Positions 1-10,156 of a DNA stretch of 64,000 nucleotides are shown piece after piece; the stretch's first letter is position 1; each line of letters opens with the position of its first letter. The stretch is taken from assembly GCF_001620265.1 (NCBI RefSeq), contig NZ_CP012661.1, positions 2,232,001-2,296,000 of the forward strand. Reading direction: 5' to 3'. The translations under genes and the position numbers were made by a program. Source of the stretch: Frigidibacter mobilis (GTDB lineage Bacteria > Pseudomonadota > Alphaproteobacteria > Rhodobacterales > Rhodobacteraceae). The notes beneath the pieces are model-generated. The model worked only from the letters and a program-made list of their open reading frames with translations. It did not search any database and had not been told where the DNA came from.

Positions 1-176
1 AACTTCATCCGCGCGTCATCAAAGGCGTTGAACCCGCATTCATAGGCCGAAACCTTTTCCGGGTCGGGGTTGCGCACCGCCACGATCACCGCGGCAAGCA
101 GCAGCACCAAACCAAGCGCAATGGCCATCGCAAGGAAAATGAGGATGGGAAGGTATTCTCGCAGCAGATCGTCCAC
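1..176 (-). CDS. nuoA: NADH-quinone oxidoreductase subunit A (NuoA), N-terminal part
   Basis: This is the first 58 codons of a gene that runs off the left edge. NuoA is a small membrane subunit of respiratory complex I. A GTG start at 174-176 is preceded by a GGGAG-type ribosome site. The visible protein begins [20 protein letters not shown], contains one long hydrophobic helix and then the family signature SAYECGF, which lies in the conserved loop after helix 1. Its operon partners lie outside the window. Assignment is firm; only the C-terminal half cannot be judged. Confidence 0.9.
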   Translation of the reverse strand, partial: MDDLLREYLPILIFLAMAIALGLVLLLAAVIVAVRNPDPEKVSAYECGFNAFDDARMK

Positions 177-440
177 TGGTGGCTCCCTCGTGACGCGACG
201 ACGGGTCGCGCAGTTCCGGCTGCAGCCCGTTTACTCCCCCGCCCCGGCGCGGTCAACCGAAGGCAGGGGGGAAAATGTCCGTGCGGGGCGATGGTTGCAG
301 GGTTGATTTCACCTTGTCCAGCCGCGATGTTCCGCGCCGCAGCATCGCGCGCCTCTGCGACGCGGCGTCGGATTGCGGGGCCGGTGCCGCGATGGGCATG
401 GCGGCCGAAAGGCTGACGGAATCAGTTCGGAGGACAGAAG

Positions 441-926
441 ATGACCCAGCAAGATCCAGGCGCCCTGCCCGATCAGGCCGCGCGCAACGCCGCCCCCCGC
501 GGCGCCCTGCCCGAGGGTGGTTTCGCGCCGCTGGTGCCCGAACTCGATGTGCGCGACCTGGCCGCCAGCCTGCGGTTCTGGTGCGGGCTGCTGGGGTTCT
601 GCGTCGCCTATGACCGCCCCGCCGCAGGCTTTGCCTACCTGCAGCGCGAACGGGCGCAGGTGATGATCTGCCAGATCAACGGCGAATGGCTGACCGGCCC
701 GCTGGAGCCCCCTTTCGGGCGCGGCATCAACCTGCAGATCGCCTGTTCGTCGCTGGACCCGATTGTCACGGCGCTGGAGACGGCCGGCTGGCCGCTGTTC
801 CGCCCGGTGGCCGACAAGTGGTATCGCACCGGCACCCGCGAGGGCGGATCGCGCGAGATGCTGGTGCAGGACCCCGACGGCTATCTGCTGCGCTTTGCGC
901 AGAGCCTGGGCGAGCGGGCCGCCTAG
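441..926 (+). CDS. VOC-family (glyoxalase/bleomycin resistance-like) protein
   Basis: A 161-residue protein with a single vicinal-oxygen-chelate fold. After a proline/alanine-rich leader of about 30 residues, VPELDVRDLAASLRFW opens the first beta-alpha-beta module, and MLVQDPDGYLLRFAQSLG closes the second. Bleomycin-resistance-type proteins (about 120-160 residues) bind a ligand or metal between modules; the sequence does not show whether it is an enzyme or a binding protein. A good ribosome site (GGAGGACAGAAG) precedes the ATG. It converges on dusA, and the two stop codons overlap by a few bases. Confidence 0.8.
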   Translation: MTQQDPGALPDQAARNAAPRGALPEGGFAPLVPELDVRDLAASLRFWCGLLGFCVAYDRPAAGFAYLQRERAQVMICQINGEWLTGPLEPPFGRGINLQIACSSLDPIVTALETAGWPLFRPVADKWYRTGTREGGSREMLVQDPDGYLLRFAQSLGERAA

Positions 927-1915
927 GCCGCCGTCCGCAGCGGCTCCAGCGCCGCATCCAGCACCTCGAGCCCGGCGCCGGGGGTGGAGACGCGCTCGGA
1001 CAGCACCCGCCGCCAGCCGCGGGCGCCGGGGCGGCCGTGGAACAGGCCCAGCATGTGCCGGGTGATCTGGTGCAGCTTGCCGCCCGCCGCCAGGTGCCGG
1101 TCGATATAGGGGCGCATCGCATCGAGCACCGCATAGGGATCGGCGGGCGCGCCGGTGCCGAAGATGCGGCTGTCGGCCTCGGCCAGGATCGCAAAGGGCT
1201 CGTGATAGGCGGCGCGGCCGATCATCACGCCGTCCAGTCCCCCATTCGGCCCCTCCGCCAGCAGCGCCTCGGCCTCGGCGAGGCTGCCGACGCCGCCGTT
1301 GATCGACAGGTCCAGTTGCGGGAAGGCGCGCTTCATGGCGATGACCAACGGGTAATCCAGCGGCGGAATCGTGCGGTTCTGGTGCGGGTTCAACCCCTGC
1401 AGCCAGGCCTTGCGAGCATGGATGGTGAAGCGCCGCACCCCGGCGGCGCTGACGGTTTCAAGGAACCGGGGAAGCACCTCCTCGGGGATCTGGTCATCGA
1501 CGCCGATCCGGCATTTCACCGTCACCTCGACCGGCGCCGCGGCGATCATCGCCGCCACGCAGTCGGCCACCAGCGCCGGGCGCTCCATCAGCACCGCGCC
1601 GAAGCAGCCAGACTGCACCCGGTCCGACGGACAGCCGCAATTGAGGTTGATCTCGTCATAGCCCCAATCCGCCGCGATCCGCACCGCCTCGGCCAGCTCT
1701 GCCGGATCGGCGCCGCCAAGCTGCAGCGCGACGGGATGTTCGGCCGGGTCGAAATCCAGGAGCCGCGCGCGGGGCCCGTGGAGGATGGCGGGGGCCGTCA
1801 CCATTTCGGTATAAAGCAGGGTGTGCCGCGACAGCTGCCGGTGGAAGAACCGGCAATGGCGGTCGGTCCAGTCCATCATGGGCGCCACGGACAGTCTATG
1901 TGATTGATTTTCCAT
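923..1915 (-). CDS. dusA: tRNA-dihydrouridine(20/20a) synthase DusA
   Basis: A 330-residue flavoprotein that reduces uridine 20/20a in the tRNA D-loop using FMN and NADPH. The DusA hallmarks are all present: SVAPMMDWTDRHCR at the N-terminus, the FMN/tRNA-binding segment INLNCGCPSDRVQSGCFG with the catalytic Cys, KCRIGVDD, HARKAWLQGLNP, and INGGV plus GVMIGRAAY in the second half of the barrel. The first nine codons are markedly AT-rich compared with the rest, and the gene is head-to-head with an integrase remnant. This is what is expected when a dusA-targeting element inserts and rebuilds the 5' end of the gene. Confidence 0.95.
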   Translation of the reverse strand: MENQSHRLSVAPMMDWTDRHCRFFHRQLSRHTLLYTEMVTAPAILHGPRARLLDFDPAEHPVALQLGGADPAELAEAVRIAADWGYDEINLNCGCPSDRVQSGCFGAVLMERPALVADCVAAMIAAAPVEVTVKCRIGVDDQIPEEVLPRFLETVSAAGVRRFTIHARKAWLQGLNPHQNRTIPPLDYPLVIAMKRAFPQLDLSINGGVGSLAEAEALLAEGPNGGLDGVMIGRAAYHEPFAILAEADSRIFGTGAPADPYAVLDAMRPYIDRHLAAGGKLHQITRHMLGLFHGRPGARGWRRVLSERVSTPGAGLEVLDAALEPLRTAA

Positions 1916-2031
1916 ATTTTTTCTTGTATCTTCAATCCGTTGATCCAGTTTGCCCCTACTCCGGACTACGCCCTGATATCCCCGAATATCCCCTTCTACG
2001 ACGACTCACTGCACATATAGCGCACACGAAA

Positions 2032-2340
2032 ATGGCCTCGATCACCAAGCTTCCCTCCGGTGCCTACCGGGTCCAGATCAGACGAAAGGGCCGCTACGCG
2101 AGCGAGACTTTCCTGCGCCGGGACGACGCCCAGAAATGGGCGCGTCAAGCCGAGACCCTGGTCGATCAGGGGCTGCCGCCCGATCCCCTGTCGGCTGTCT
2201 GCAGGTATTCGCTGACCTGATTGACCTTCCTATAGCCGATATCTGCGCCGTAGGGAAACCGAGCTGGCCCTCCGAAAAGGACAAGCCGGTGCAGGCTGTA
2301 CTGCGACAGGGCGAGGCTGCCCGCCCAGGGGGGCGAGCGA
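2032..2340 (+). pseudogene. Remnant of a tyrosine-type site-specific integrase (dusA-associated)
   Basis: The reading frame from ATG 2032 gives MASITKLPSGAYRVQIRRKG and continues ...ETFLRRDDAQKWARQAE, the N-terminal arm-binding domain of phage/island integrases common in Rhodobacteraceae. It stops after 62 residues. The homology resumes in another frame at about 2205 as FADLIDLPIADICAVGK, the start of the core-binding domain, and then fades out. The catalytic R-H-R-Y domain is absent. The remnant lies about 115 bp from dusA and points away from it, the usual arrangement for integrases that insert into the 5' end of dusA. It is a frameshifted and truncated relic. Confidence 0.75.
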
Positions 2341-2711
2341 ACGGTCCTCGCCATCGACATGGGCAAGCGCGATGCGGTGCAGGCAGGGGTGTTGGGGCAA
2401 GGAAAGGCGCAGCACCGCGGTGGGGTGCTTCAGCCTGTCCTGGACAAGGCGCGCAAATCGTCAATGCCTGACGGGTTATCATTCCCCAGCCAACTGCGTT
2501 TAACTGTCTGGCAATCGCATTTCTCACCCCCAAGAGTCTGGCGAGCACCATTCAGTACGCCCGGAGCGCGAGGGTTATGCGGCGACGCGCGGGGCGGAAG
2601 CAGCCTGTGATGCGGCGGCAATTCAGGGTGTCACTCGTCAATTCGGCGGGGGCGCCCGGATCCCTCGCCAGAACTCATGCCTTCCGGCCGTACCAGGTCA
2701 TGGATCCCGGC
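2341..2711. other. Gene-free tract downstream of the integrase relic
   Basis: I see no intact gene here. Short open frames exist on both strands, but none shows a convincing motif, and their composition resembles degraded coding DNA. It is best read as eroded island DNA between the integrase relic and the M20 hydrolase gene, whose stop codon is at 2712. Confidence 0.4.
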
Positions 2712-3959
2712 TTATGCGGCGGGGCAATCAGTTAATTGAAATTGTATCAGAAACCTCTCGAGGGTCATAATGCCAGCAGACATGGCGACCTCTTCGACAC
2801 ACTCGTCCGGATGATGGCTGACGCCGTCACGGCAGGCCGTGAACACCATACCCACGGGGCAAAGCCCGGCTATGGCCGAGGTGTCATGCGTTGCGCCGGA
2901 CGCGATGAGCGGCGGCGCCTCGCGGTTTCCCGCCGCAACCGCATTCGACAGGCTTTCGATGATCTGTGGCGAACAGGGAGTCGCCGGTTGGGCATAGGTG
3001 CACGCGATGTCCAGCCCCAACCCCCGCCGGTTTGCGATGTCATGGGCGGCCTGTGTCAGCGTTGCCCCGGCCCATTCGCGCACGGAATCATCAGGCGCGC
3101 GGATTTCAAGGGTCAGCGCCACCTCGCCGGGGACGGCGTTCACCACACCCGGGCGGACCTGCAAGGCCCCGACCGTGGCCAGCACTCCGTCGGTTTCGCG
3201 GGCGAGCGTTTCTGCGGCCTGGATCAGGTCCGCCGCCCCGGCCAGCGCGTCGCGGCGAAGATGCATCGGCGCGGTGCCCGCATGTGCTGCTTTTCCGGTC
3301 AGCGTGACCATGTGCCGCTCGATCCCGCAGATGCCGGTGACGATGCCGATATTTCGCCCGGCGGCTTCCAGCACGGGACCCTGTTCCAGATGTATCTCGA
3401 CCCAGCCAATGACCTTTGCCGCGTCGCGCCGCAGCCCCGGCAGGGCGTCGGGCTTCAGTCCGAAGTCTTCCATCGCGCGGCGCAGGGTGATGCCGTCACG
3501 GTCGCGCAGATCCAGCGCCGCCATGTCGAAGGTCCCGGCAAGCGCGCGTGGCCCCATCAGGGCGGTCGGAAAGCGCACGCCTTCTTCGTCGGCGAAGGCC
3601 AGAACCTCGACCGCGAAAGGCAGCTTCACCCCGTCCCTGTTCAGCTTCATCAGCGCAAGGACCGGCAGCACCACCCCCATGATCCCGTCATAGGCGCCGC
3701 CCTCGCGCACCGAATCCTGATGCGACCCCAGCAAAAGGGTCGGCGCGCCCCCGGTCCGGTCCAGCCGGCCGATCAGCGTTCCTGCCGCATCCAGCCTGAC
3801 CGCCAGCCCGGCCTGCTCCATCAATTCGGTCAAGACCCTCAGCACGCGGCGATGTTCGGGGGTAAAGGGCAGGCGCGTCACGCCGGGGCCAGCTTCGGAG
3901 CATTCTGCCAGTCGGTCCAGCCAGTGCTGCGCCAATGCGCCCCAGTCGGTGTCAGCCAT
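2712..3959 (-). CDS. M20-family Zn amidohydrolase (allantoate / N-carbamoyl-amino-acid hydrolase type)
   Basis: A 415-residue member of the hydantoinase/carbamoylase family of M20 metallohydrolases, which hydrolyse N-carbamoyl or ureido groups. Metal-ligand and catalytic blocks are visible: GSHQDSV (about 78-84), GAYDGIMGV, FADEEGVRF with the catalytic Glu pair, EIHLEQGP, the dimerisation-domain HAGTAPM, GATHDTSAIA and a C-terminal SHHPDE with the last His ligand. It overlaps the upstream DUF1028 gene by 8 bp, so the two are co-translated. The neighbouring Dpp-type importer suggests it processes an imported N-carbamoyl or ureido compound. The exact substrate cannot be read from the sequence. 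Confidence 0.88.
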   Translation of the reverse strand: MADTDWGALAQHWLDRLAECSEAGPGVTRLPFTPEHRRVLRVLTELMEQAGLAVRLDAAGTLIGRLDRTGGAPTLLLGSHQDSVREGGAYDGIMGVVLPVLALMKLNRDGVKLPFAVEVLAFADEEGVRFPTALMGPRALAGTFDMAALDLRDRDGITLRRAMEDFGLKPDALPGLRRDAAKVIGWVEIHLEQGPVLEAAGRNIGIVTGICGIERHMVTLTGKAAHAGTAPMHLRRDALAGAADLIQAAETLARETDGVLATVGALQVRPGVVNAVPGEVALTLEIRAPDDSVREWAGATLTQAAHDIANRRGLGLDIACTYAQPATPCSPQIIESLSNAVAAGNREAPPLIASGATHDTSAIAGLCPVGMVFTACRDGVSHHPDECVEEVAMSAGIMTLERFLIQFQLTDCPAA

Positions 3960-4614
3960 GACAACGCTCCGGGTCGGCGCGGGTAGGAACGGTGGGCAGC
4001 CAGGCCGCGTAATCGCCGCTCAGGCTGCGGGTATGAAGCTCGTGCAGGGCGGCGACAGGATTTTCGGCCCAGTCGATCCGCAGGGTCAGCGGCGGGGCAT
4101 CATCGGAAACCACCAATAGCGCCGCTGATTGCAAACCGCGCGTATCGCCGCCCGCCGCCTCGGCCGCCGCCAGTGCGGCCAGCAGGCGTTCGGCCAGCAT
4201 GCCACGCGCGGCAAGGAATCCGCCGCGCAGCGCTTCCAGCACCTGTGGCCCGGCCAGCAGGTTGCCCGAGACCACCAGCCCGGGCGCCACCAGCGAGCCG
4301 CGCCACTGGGTGTTGCTTGCGCCGGTGTGGCAGGCCGTGCCGCCCGCGCGATCCAGCACGGCAAGCTGCCGCCAGCCGCGCCCGGCATCAGGCCCGGTGA
4401 CAGCGGCAAGCGCCTGCTCTGCCCTGTCGCCGGCCAGCATCCGCGTCAGCGCATCTTCGCCCCACATTGTCGATGGGGCAGCGCCCTGAGAGGCAGACAT
4501 CCCGGCGCGCGAGTCGCCCCGAAGCACCCATCCGCCCACGCACAGCGACCCTGTTGCCGCCGCCCCCCCAAAAGCGCCCGTGTTCAAATCTTGTGCAAGA
4601 ATCGAGAAGGTCAT
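3952..4614 (-). CDS. DUF1028 domain protein
   Basis: A 220-residue protein beginning MTFSILAQDLNTGAFGGAAA, the typical start of DUF1028 proteins, which have an Ntn-hydrolase-like architecture. Further family blocks are QGAAPSTMWGEDAL, CHTGASNTQWRG, APGLVVSGNLLAG and a C-terminal LRIDWAENPVAAL with the acidic D-x-x-E-x-P pattern. DUF1028 genes often sit beside peptide/amino-acid importers and amidohydrolases, as here, but no biochemical role is established. It is the first gene of a two-gene operon and is divergent from the ABC transporter. Confidence 0.85.
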   Translation of the reverse strand: MTFSILAQDLNTGAFGGAAATGSLCVGGWVLRGDSRAGMSASQGAAPSTMWGEDALTRMLAGDRAEQALAAVTGPDAGRGWRQLAVLDRAGGTACHTGASNTQWRGSLVAPGLVVSGNLLAGPQVLEALRGGFLAARGMLAERLLAALAAAEAAGGDTRGLQSAALLVVSDDAPPLTLRIDWAENPVAALHELHTRSLSGDYAAWLPTVPTRADPERCHG

Positions 4615-4642
4615 CGGTTTGGGTCCCCTTTTCCCGTCAATC

Positions 4643-4681
4643 TATCATGAAAATTTTGACCGTTGCAAATTATCATGATAA
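4643..4681. promoter_or_regulatory. Candidate operator: perfect palindrome TTATCATGATAA
   Basis: The only AT-rich spot between the divergent DUF1028 and dppA-like genes holds a 12-bp perfect palindrome TTATCATGATAA (4670-4681) and an extra half-site TATCATGA at 4643-4650. This is a plausible binding site for the FadR-type GntR regulator encoded at the end of the transporter operon. The assignment to that regulator is inferred from position. Confidence 0.45.
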
Positions 4682-4719
4682 ATATGCAGCAATAATCAAA
4701 CCAGCAGGGAGCGCCGGAC

Positions 4720-6297
4720 ATGGCATTTTCATCACTGACCCGCCGCGGCTTCGGGGTACTGACAGCCGCGCTCTTGGCGACATCCGCGATGGTGCCGCCC
4801 GCCCTTGCACAGACCCCGCCGGGCGTGCTCGTCGTCGGCCAGATTGCCGAGCCGCAGTCGCTGGATCCGCATGCGGTCACGGCAGTCAACGACTTCCGCA
4901 TTCTGATGAACATCTATGAGGGGCTTGTGCGCTATGCCCCGGGCACGCTTGAGGTCGAACCCGCACTGGCCGAGTCCTGGGAGATTTCGGACGATGGCAA
5001 GGTCTACACCTTCACCCTGCGCGAGGGCGTGAAGTTCCATGACGGCAGCGCCTTTGATGCCGAAGCGGTGGTGTTCAACTTTGACCGCATGCTGAAGGAA
5101 GATCACCCCTATCATAACACCGGGCCTTTCCCGCTGTCGTTCTTCTTCGGGGCCGTGCAATCGGTCGAGGCCGTCGATGCCCGCACCGTGCGCTTTACCC
5201 TGAACGAGCCCTATGCGCCCTTCCTGTCGAACCTGGCCTATCCGACCGGACTTATCGTCTCGCCCGCCGCCGTGATGCAGCATGGCGCGGAGTTCGGGCG
5301 CAATCCGTCGGGCACCGGACCGTTCCGCTTTGCCGAATGGCGCTCGAACGAGGCGGTGGTGATTACCCGTAACGAAGACTACTGGGATGGCAGGGCCGGA
5401 ACCGAAGCAGTGATCTTCCGCCCGATCACCGATGCCAACACCCGTGTGGCCGAAATGCTCTCGGGCGGGATCGACATGATGGTCGAAGTGCCGCCCGTCG
5501 CCCTGTCGCAGTTTCAGGGCGACAGCTACCGGATGGTGGAACAGGCCGGCCCCCATGTCTGGTTCCTGATCCTGAATACCAAGGAAGGCCCTTTTGCCGA
5601 CAAGCGTGTCCGTCAGGCGGCGAACTACGCCATCAACAAGCAGGCGCTGGTGAATGACGTGCTGGAAGGCACCGCCGACATCGCCGCCGGCCCGACGCCG
5701 CCCGCCTTTGCCTGGGCCTATAACGAAGCGCTGGAACCCTATCCCTATGACCCCGACCGCGCCCGCGCCCTGATCGCCGAGGCGGGGGCCGAAGGGGCAT
5801 CGCTGACCTTCTATGTCACCGAAGGCGGCTCTGGCATGCTGGACCCGGTGCCGATGGGCACTGCCATTCAGGCCGATCTGGCTGCTGTCGGTTTCGACGT
5901 GAAGATCGAAACCTACGAATGGAACACCTTCCTTGGCCGCGTGAACCCGGGGATGGAAGGCAAGGCCGACATGGCGGAGATGGCCTGGATGACAAACGAT
6001 CCCGACACCCTGCCCTTCCTTGCGCTGCGCACCGAAGCCTGGCCCGACAAGGGCGGGTTCAACTCGGGTTATTATTCGAACCCCGAGGTGGACAAACTCC
6101 TGGAGGCCGCCCGCATGGCGACCGATCAGGATGAACGCGCGCGCCTTTACAAGGAAATGCAGGTGATCGTGCAGGAAGACGCGCCCTGGGTCTTTGTGGC
6201 AAACTGGAAGCAGAATGCCGTGACCTCGTCGGCGGTCGAGAATTTCACGCTCGAGCCTTCGTTCTTCCTGCTGCTCAAGGATGTGGTGAAGAACTGA
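4720..6297 (+). CDS. ABC transporter substrate-binding protein, family 5 (DppA/OppA type)
   Basis: A 525-residue periplasmic binding protein. The N-terminus carries a twin-arginine-like signal (SLTRRGFGVL, hydrophobic stretch, then PALAQ cleavage site near residue 31). The body shows family-5 landmarks: QIAEPQSLDPHAVTAVNDF, YEGLVRYAPGT, ALAESWEISDDGKVYTFTLR with VKFHDG, and GTGPFRFAEW. It probably binds di/oligopeptides or a small modified amino acid. The start is preceded by GGGAG. It heads an operon with a permease, a permease-ATPase fusion, a second ATPase and a GntR regulator. Confidence 0.9.
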   Translation: MAFSSLTRRGFGVLTAALLATSAMVPPALAQTPPGVLVVGQIAEPQSLDPHAVTAVNDFRILMNIYEGLVRYAPGTLEVEPALAESWEISDDGKVYTFTLREGVKFHDGSAFDAEAVVFNFDRMLKEDHPYHNTGPFPLSFFFGAVQSVEAVDARTVRFTLNEPYAPFLSNLAYPTGLIVSPAAVMQHGAEFGRNPSGTGPFRFAEWRSNEAVVITRNEDYWDGRAGTEAVIFRPITDANTRVAEMLSGGIDMMVEVPPVALSQFQGDSYRMVEQAGPHVWFLILNTKEGPFADKRVRQAANYAINKQALVNDVLEGTADIAAGPTPPAFAWAYNEALEPYPYDPDRARALIAEAGAEGASLTFYVTEGGSGMLDPVPMGTAIQADLAAVGFDVKIETYEWNTFLGRVNPGMEGKADMAEMAWMTNDPDTLPFLALRTEAWPDKGGFNSGYYSNPEVDKLLEAARMATDQDERARLYKEMQVIVQEDAPWVFVANWKQNAVTSSAVENFTLEPSFFLLLKDVVKN

Positions 6298-6399
6298 ACA
6301 GGCGTATCCGGGGCGATTGCGCCCCCGGACAATCGCAGAAGTGGCCGGGTGCTGTCGGCCTTCGACCTTGGCAACGTAAACAATAGGGATCGGGGCGCG

Positions 6400-7343
<944 letters not shown>

Positions 7344-7347
<4 letters not shown>

Positions 7348-9206
7348 CCCTGTTCCTGCGTCTGGTCTTTCGCAACCGCTTGGCGGGGTTCGGCGCCGTG
7401 GTGCTGGGGCTGATCGTGCTTCTGGCGCTGCTCACGCCGCTGCTGCCGCTGCACGCCCCCAATGAGACCAACACCGCCAATCGCTTCTTGCGGCCCCTGT
7501 CCCAAGGGCATTGGCTGGGTACCGACCATCTGGGGCGTGACCTGTTGTCCCGTCTGCTGTGGGGCACGCGGCTGTCGCTGGCGGTGGGCTTTGCGGCGGC
7601 GCTGGTGGCGGGGCTGGCAGGCGCGGCGATCGGGGTGATCGCAGGATATTTCGGCGGGCGCACGGATAACGTGACCATGCGCGGCATCGACATGCTGATG
7701 GCCTTTCCCTACATCCTGCTCGCGCTGGCCATCGTGGCGGTGCTGGGTCCGGGGCTGTTCAACGCGCTGGTGGCTGTCGCGGTGGTCAACATCCCCTTCT
7801 TTGCGCGCAACATCCGCGGCGTGACCGTCGGCATCGCGCATCGGGAATTCATCGATGCCGCGCGCCTGGCGGGCATGGGCAATACCCGCATCCTGCTGAC
7901 CGAGGTCGTGCCCAACATCGTCCCCGTTGTCGTGATCGCCATGTCCACCACCATCGGCTGGATGATCCTTGAAACCGCGGGCCTGTCGTTTCTGGGGCTG
8001 GGCAGCCAGCCACCGCAGGCCGATCTGGGCTCGATGCTGGGCGAGGCGCGGGCAGCGCTTATCACGGCGCCGCATACCTCCATCGTGCCGGGAGTGATGA
8101 TCCTGCTGATCGTGATGTCGGTCAACCTTCTCGGCGATGGCATCCGCGACGCGCTCGACCCGCGCCTTCGGTCGGGCGCGCTGACCCGGCCGATGGCAGC
8201 CACGCGGGTGGACCGGGCGCAGGTGCCAGAGACGCAGGGCGACGGCCTGCTGCGCATCGACGCGCTGGAGACGCAATTCCACGTCGGCCCGCGCATCTAC
8301 CGGGCAGTCAACGATGTGTCGCTGCATCTCGACCCCGGCGAATGCCTTGGGCTGATCGGCGAGAGCGGTTCTGGCAAGTCGGTCACGGCGCTGTCTGTCA
8401 TGGGGCTTGTGGCCTCGCCCCCCGGGGTCATCACCGGGGGTGCCGTGCGGTTGCAAGGACATGACCTGATCGGCGCGTCCTATGAAGTGCTGCGATCCTT
8501 CCGTGGCCGCAAGGTCGCCTATATCTTCCAGGACCCGCTTTCGACCCTGCACCCGCTCTACCGGATCGGCGACCAGTTGATCGAGGCGATCCGCGTGCAT
8601 AAGCCTGTCAGCCATGCCGAGGCGCAGCGCCGCGCGATCAAGCTCCTGGAAGACGTGCGCATTCCCAATCCGGTACAGCGCGCGCGCGCCTTTCCACACG
8701 AATTGTCGGGCGGGATGCGCCAGCGCGTCGGCATCGCTATGGCGCTGGCCAATGACCCCGACATCATCATCGCCGACGAACCCACCACGGCGCTGGATGT
8801 GACGGTGCAGGCGCAAATTCTCGCGCTGCTCGATGATCTGCGCCGCTCACGCGGCCTGGCGATCCTGTTCATCACCCATGACTTCGGCGTTGTCGCGCAG
8901 TTGTGCGACCGCGTGGCGGTGATGTATGGTGGGCGGATCGTGGAAACCGGGCCGACGCCCGAGGTGCTGGCCGCGCCCGCGCATCCCTATACCCGCCGCC
9001 TGATTGCCTGCGTGCCGGAACTGGGCGGGGGCCGCCGCGCGTTGGAGGCAATCCCCGGCCTGCCGCCCGCGGTTGATGATCTGCCCCCCGGTTGCGCCTT
9101 CGCCCCGCGCTGCGACAAGGCGGGGGCCGCCTGCCGCAAGGATGCAATCCCGCTGACAGGCGGCACGCGTCAGTTCCGCTGCCTGTTCCCCGAGGTCACC
9201 CCATGA
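7344..9206 (+). CDS. ABC transporter permease-ATPase fusion (DppC-DppD)
   Basis: A 620-residue fusion. Residues about 1-285 are a DppC permease (GTDHLGRDLLSRLLWG, EFIDAARLAGMGNTRIL contact loop, SFLGLGSQPP). After a linker of about 15 residues, a complete DppD ATPase follows with Walker A GESGSGKS, Q-loop FQDPLSTLHPLYRIG, signature LSGGMRQR, Walker B DIIIADEPTTALD and switch His FITHD. It ends with the oligopeptide-ATPase C-terminal domain and its Cys-rich PGCAFAPRCD. There is no internal stop or ribosome site, so the fusion is genuine rather than two misjoined frames. The start overlaps the previous stop, and its stop overlaps the next start. Confidence 0.9.
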
Positions 9207-10156
9207 CGCCCGCGTTGAAAACCGCCAACCTGACCCGCACCTTCGAAATCGGCAAACGGCTGTTCGGCCCAGCCAGAGCGCGGGTACATGCCGTGAACCC
9301 GATGTCCTTCGAGGTGCGTCCCGGTGAAACGCTGGGGATCGTGGGCGAATCCGGTTGCGGGAAATCCACACTGGCGCGGATGCTGGTCGGGCTTTTACCC
9401 CCCACTTCCGGCAGGATCGAGATCGAGGGCCGCGCACTGGATCGCGCCGATCCTGTCGCCTTTGGACGGCTCATCCAGTATGTGTTTCAGGATCCGGTCT
9501 CCAGCCTGAACCCGCGCAAGACGATCCGGCAGATCATGGAAGCCCCGTTGCGGAACCTGCATGGGCTGAAAGGTGCCGCGCTCGACGACCGCGTCGCCGA
9601 GTTCTTCGACGCGGTGAACCTGCGCCCCGAATTCCTGAGCCGCTATCCGCATGAGTTTTCCGGCGGGCAGGCGCAGCGCATCGGGATTGCCCGTGCGCTG
9701 GCCGCAAGCCCGCGGATCCTCATTCTGGACGAACCCGTTTCGGCGCTGGACGTTTCGGTGCAGGCGCAGGTCTTGAACCTGCTGGCCGATCTGAAGATAC
9801 GGTTGAACCTGACCTATCTGTTCATCAGCCACGACCTGGCCGTGGTCGAAGCCGTCAGCGACCGCATCGCGGTGCTGTATTTCGGAAGTCTGGTCGAGAC
9901 CGGCCCCGCCGAAAAGGTCTTTGCGTCGCCGCGCCATCCCTATACGAAGCTTCTGGCAGACTCCGCCCCTGTCGTCGGTCGCCCGCTTGGGGGCGCGCAG
10001 TCAGGTGAATTGCCGGACCCGCTGAACCCGCCCCCGGGTTGTGCTTTTGCCGGACGATGCCTCCGCGCATCCGATCTGTGCCGAAGCGCGGTGCCGGACC
10101 TGCGCGCTGTTGAAGGAGACCAGTTTGCCGCCTGCCACCACCCGCTCGGCCCCTGA
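9203..10156 (+). CDS. ABC transporter ATPase, DppF/OppF type
   Basis: A 317-residue ATPase partner of the upstream fusion. Walker A GESGCGKS, Q-loop VFQDPVSSLNPRKTI, signature FSGGQAQRIGIARAL, Walker B ILILDEPVSALD, switch FISHD and the C-terminal PPGCAFAGRC cysteine cluster are all intact. The ATG overlaps the preceding TGA. The 3' end overlaps the GntR gene by 32 bp, so transporter and regulator are one transcription unit. Confidence 0.92.
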   Translation: MTPALKTANLTRTFEIGKRLFGPARARVHAVNPMSFEVRPGETLGIVGESGCGKSTLARMLVGLLPPTSGRIEIEGRALDRADPVAFGRLIQYVFQDPVSSLNPRKTIRQIMEAPLRNLHGLKGAALDDRVAEFFDAVNLRPEFLSRYPHEFSGGQAQRIGIARALAASPRILILDEPVSALDVSVQAQVLNLLADLKIRLNLTYLFISHDLAVVEAVSDRIAVLYFGSLVETGPAEKVFASPRHPYTKLLADSAPVVGRPLGGAQSGELPDPLNPPPGCAFAGRCLRASDLCRSAVPDLRAVEGDQFAACHHPLGP

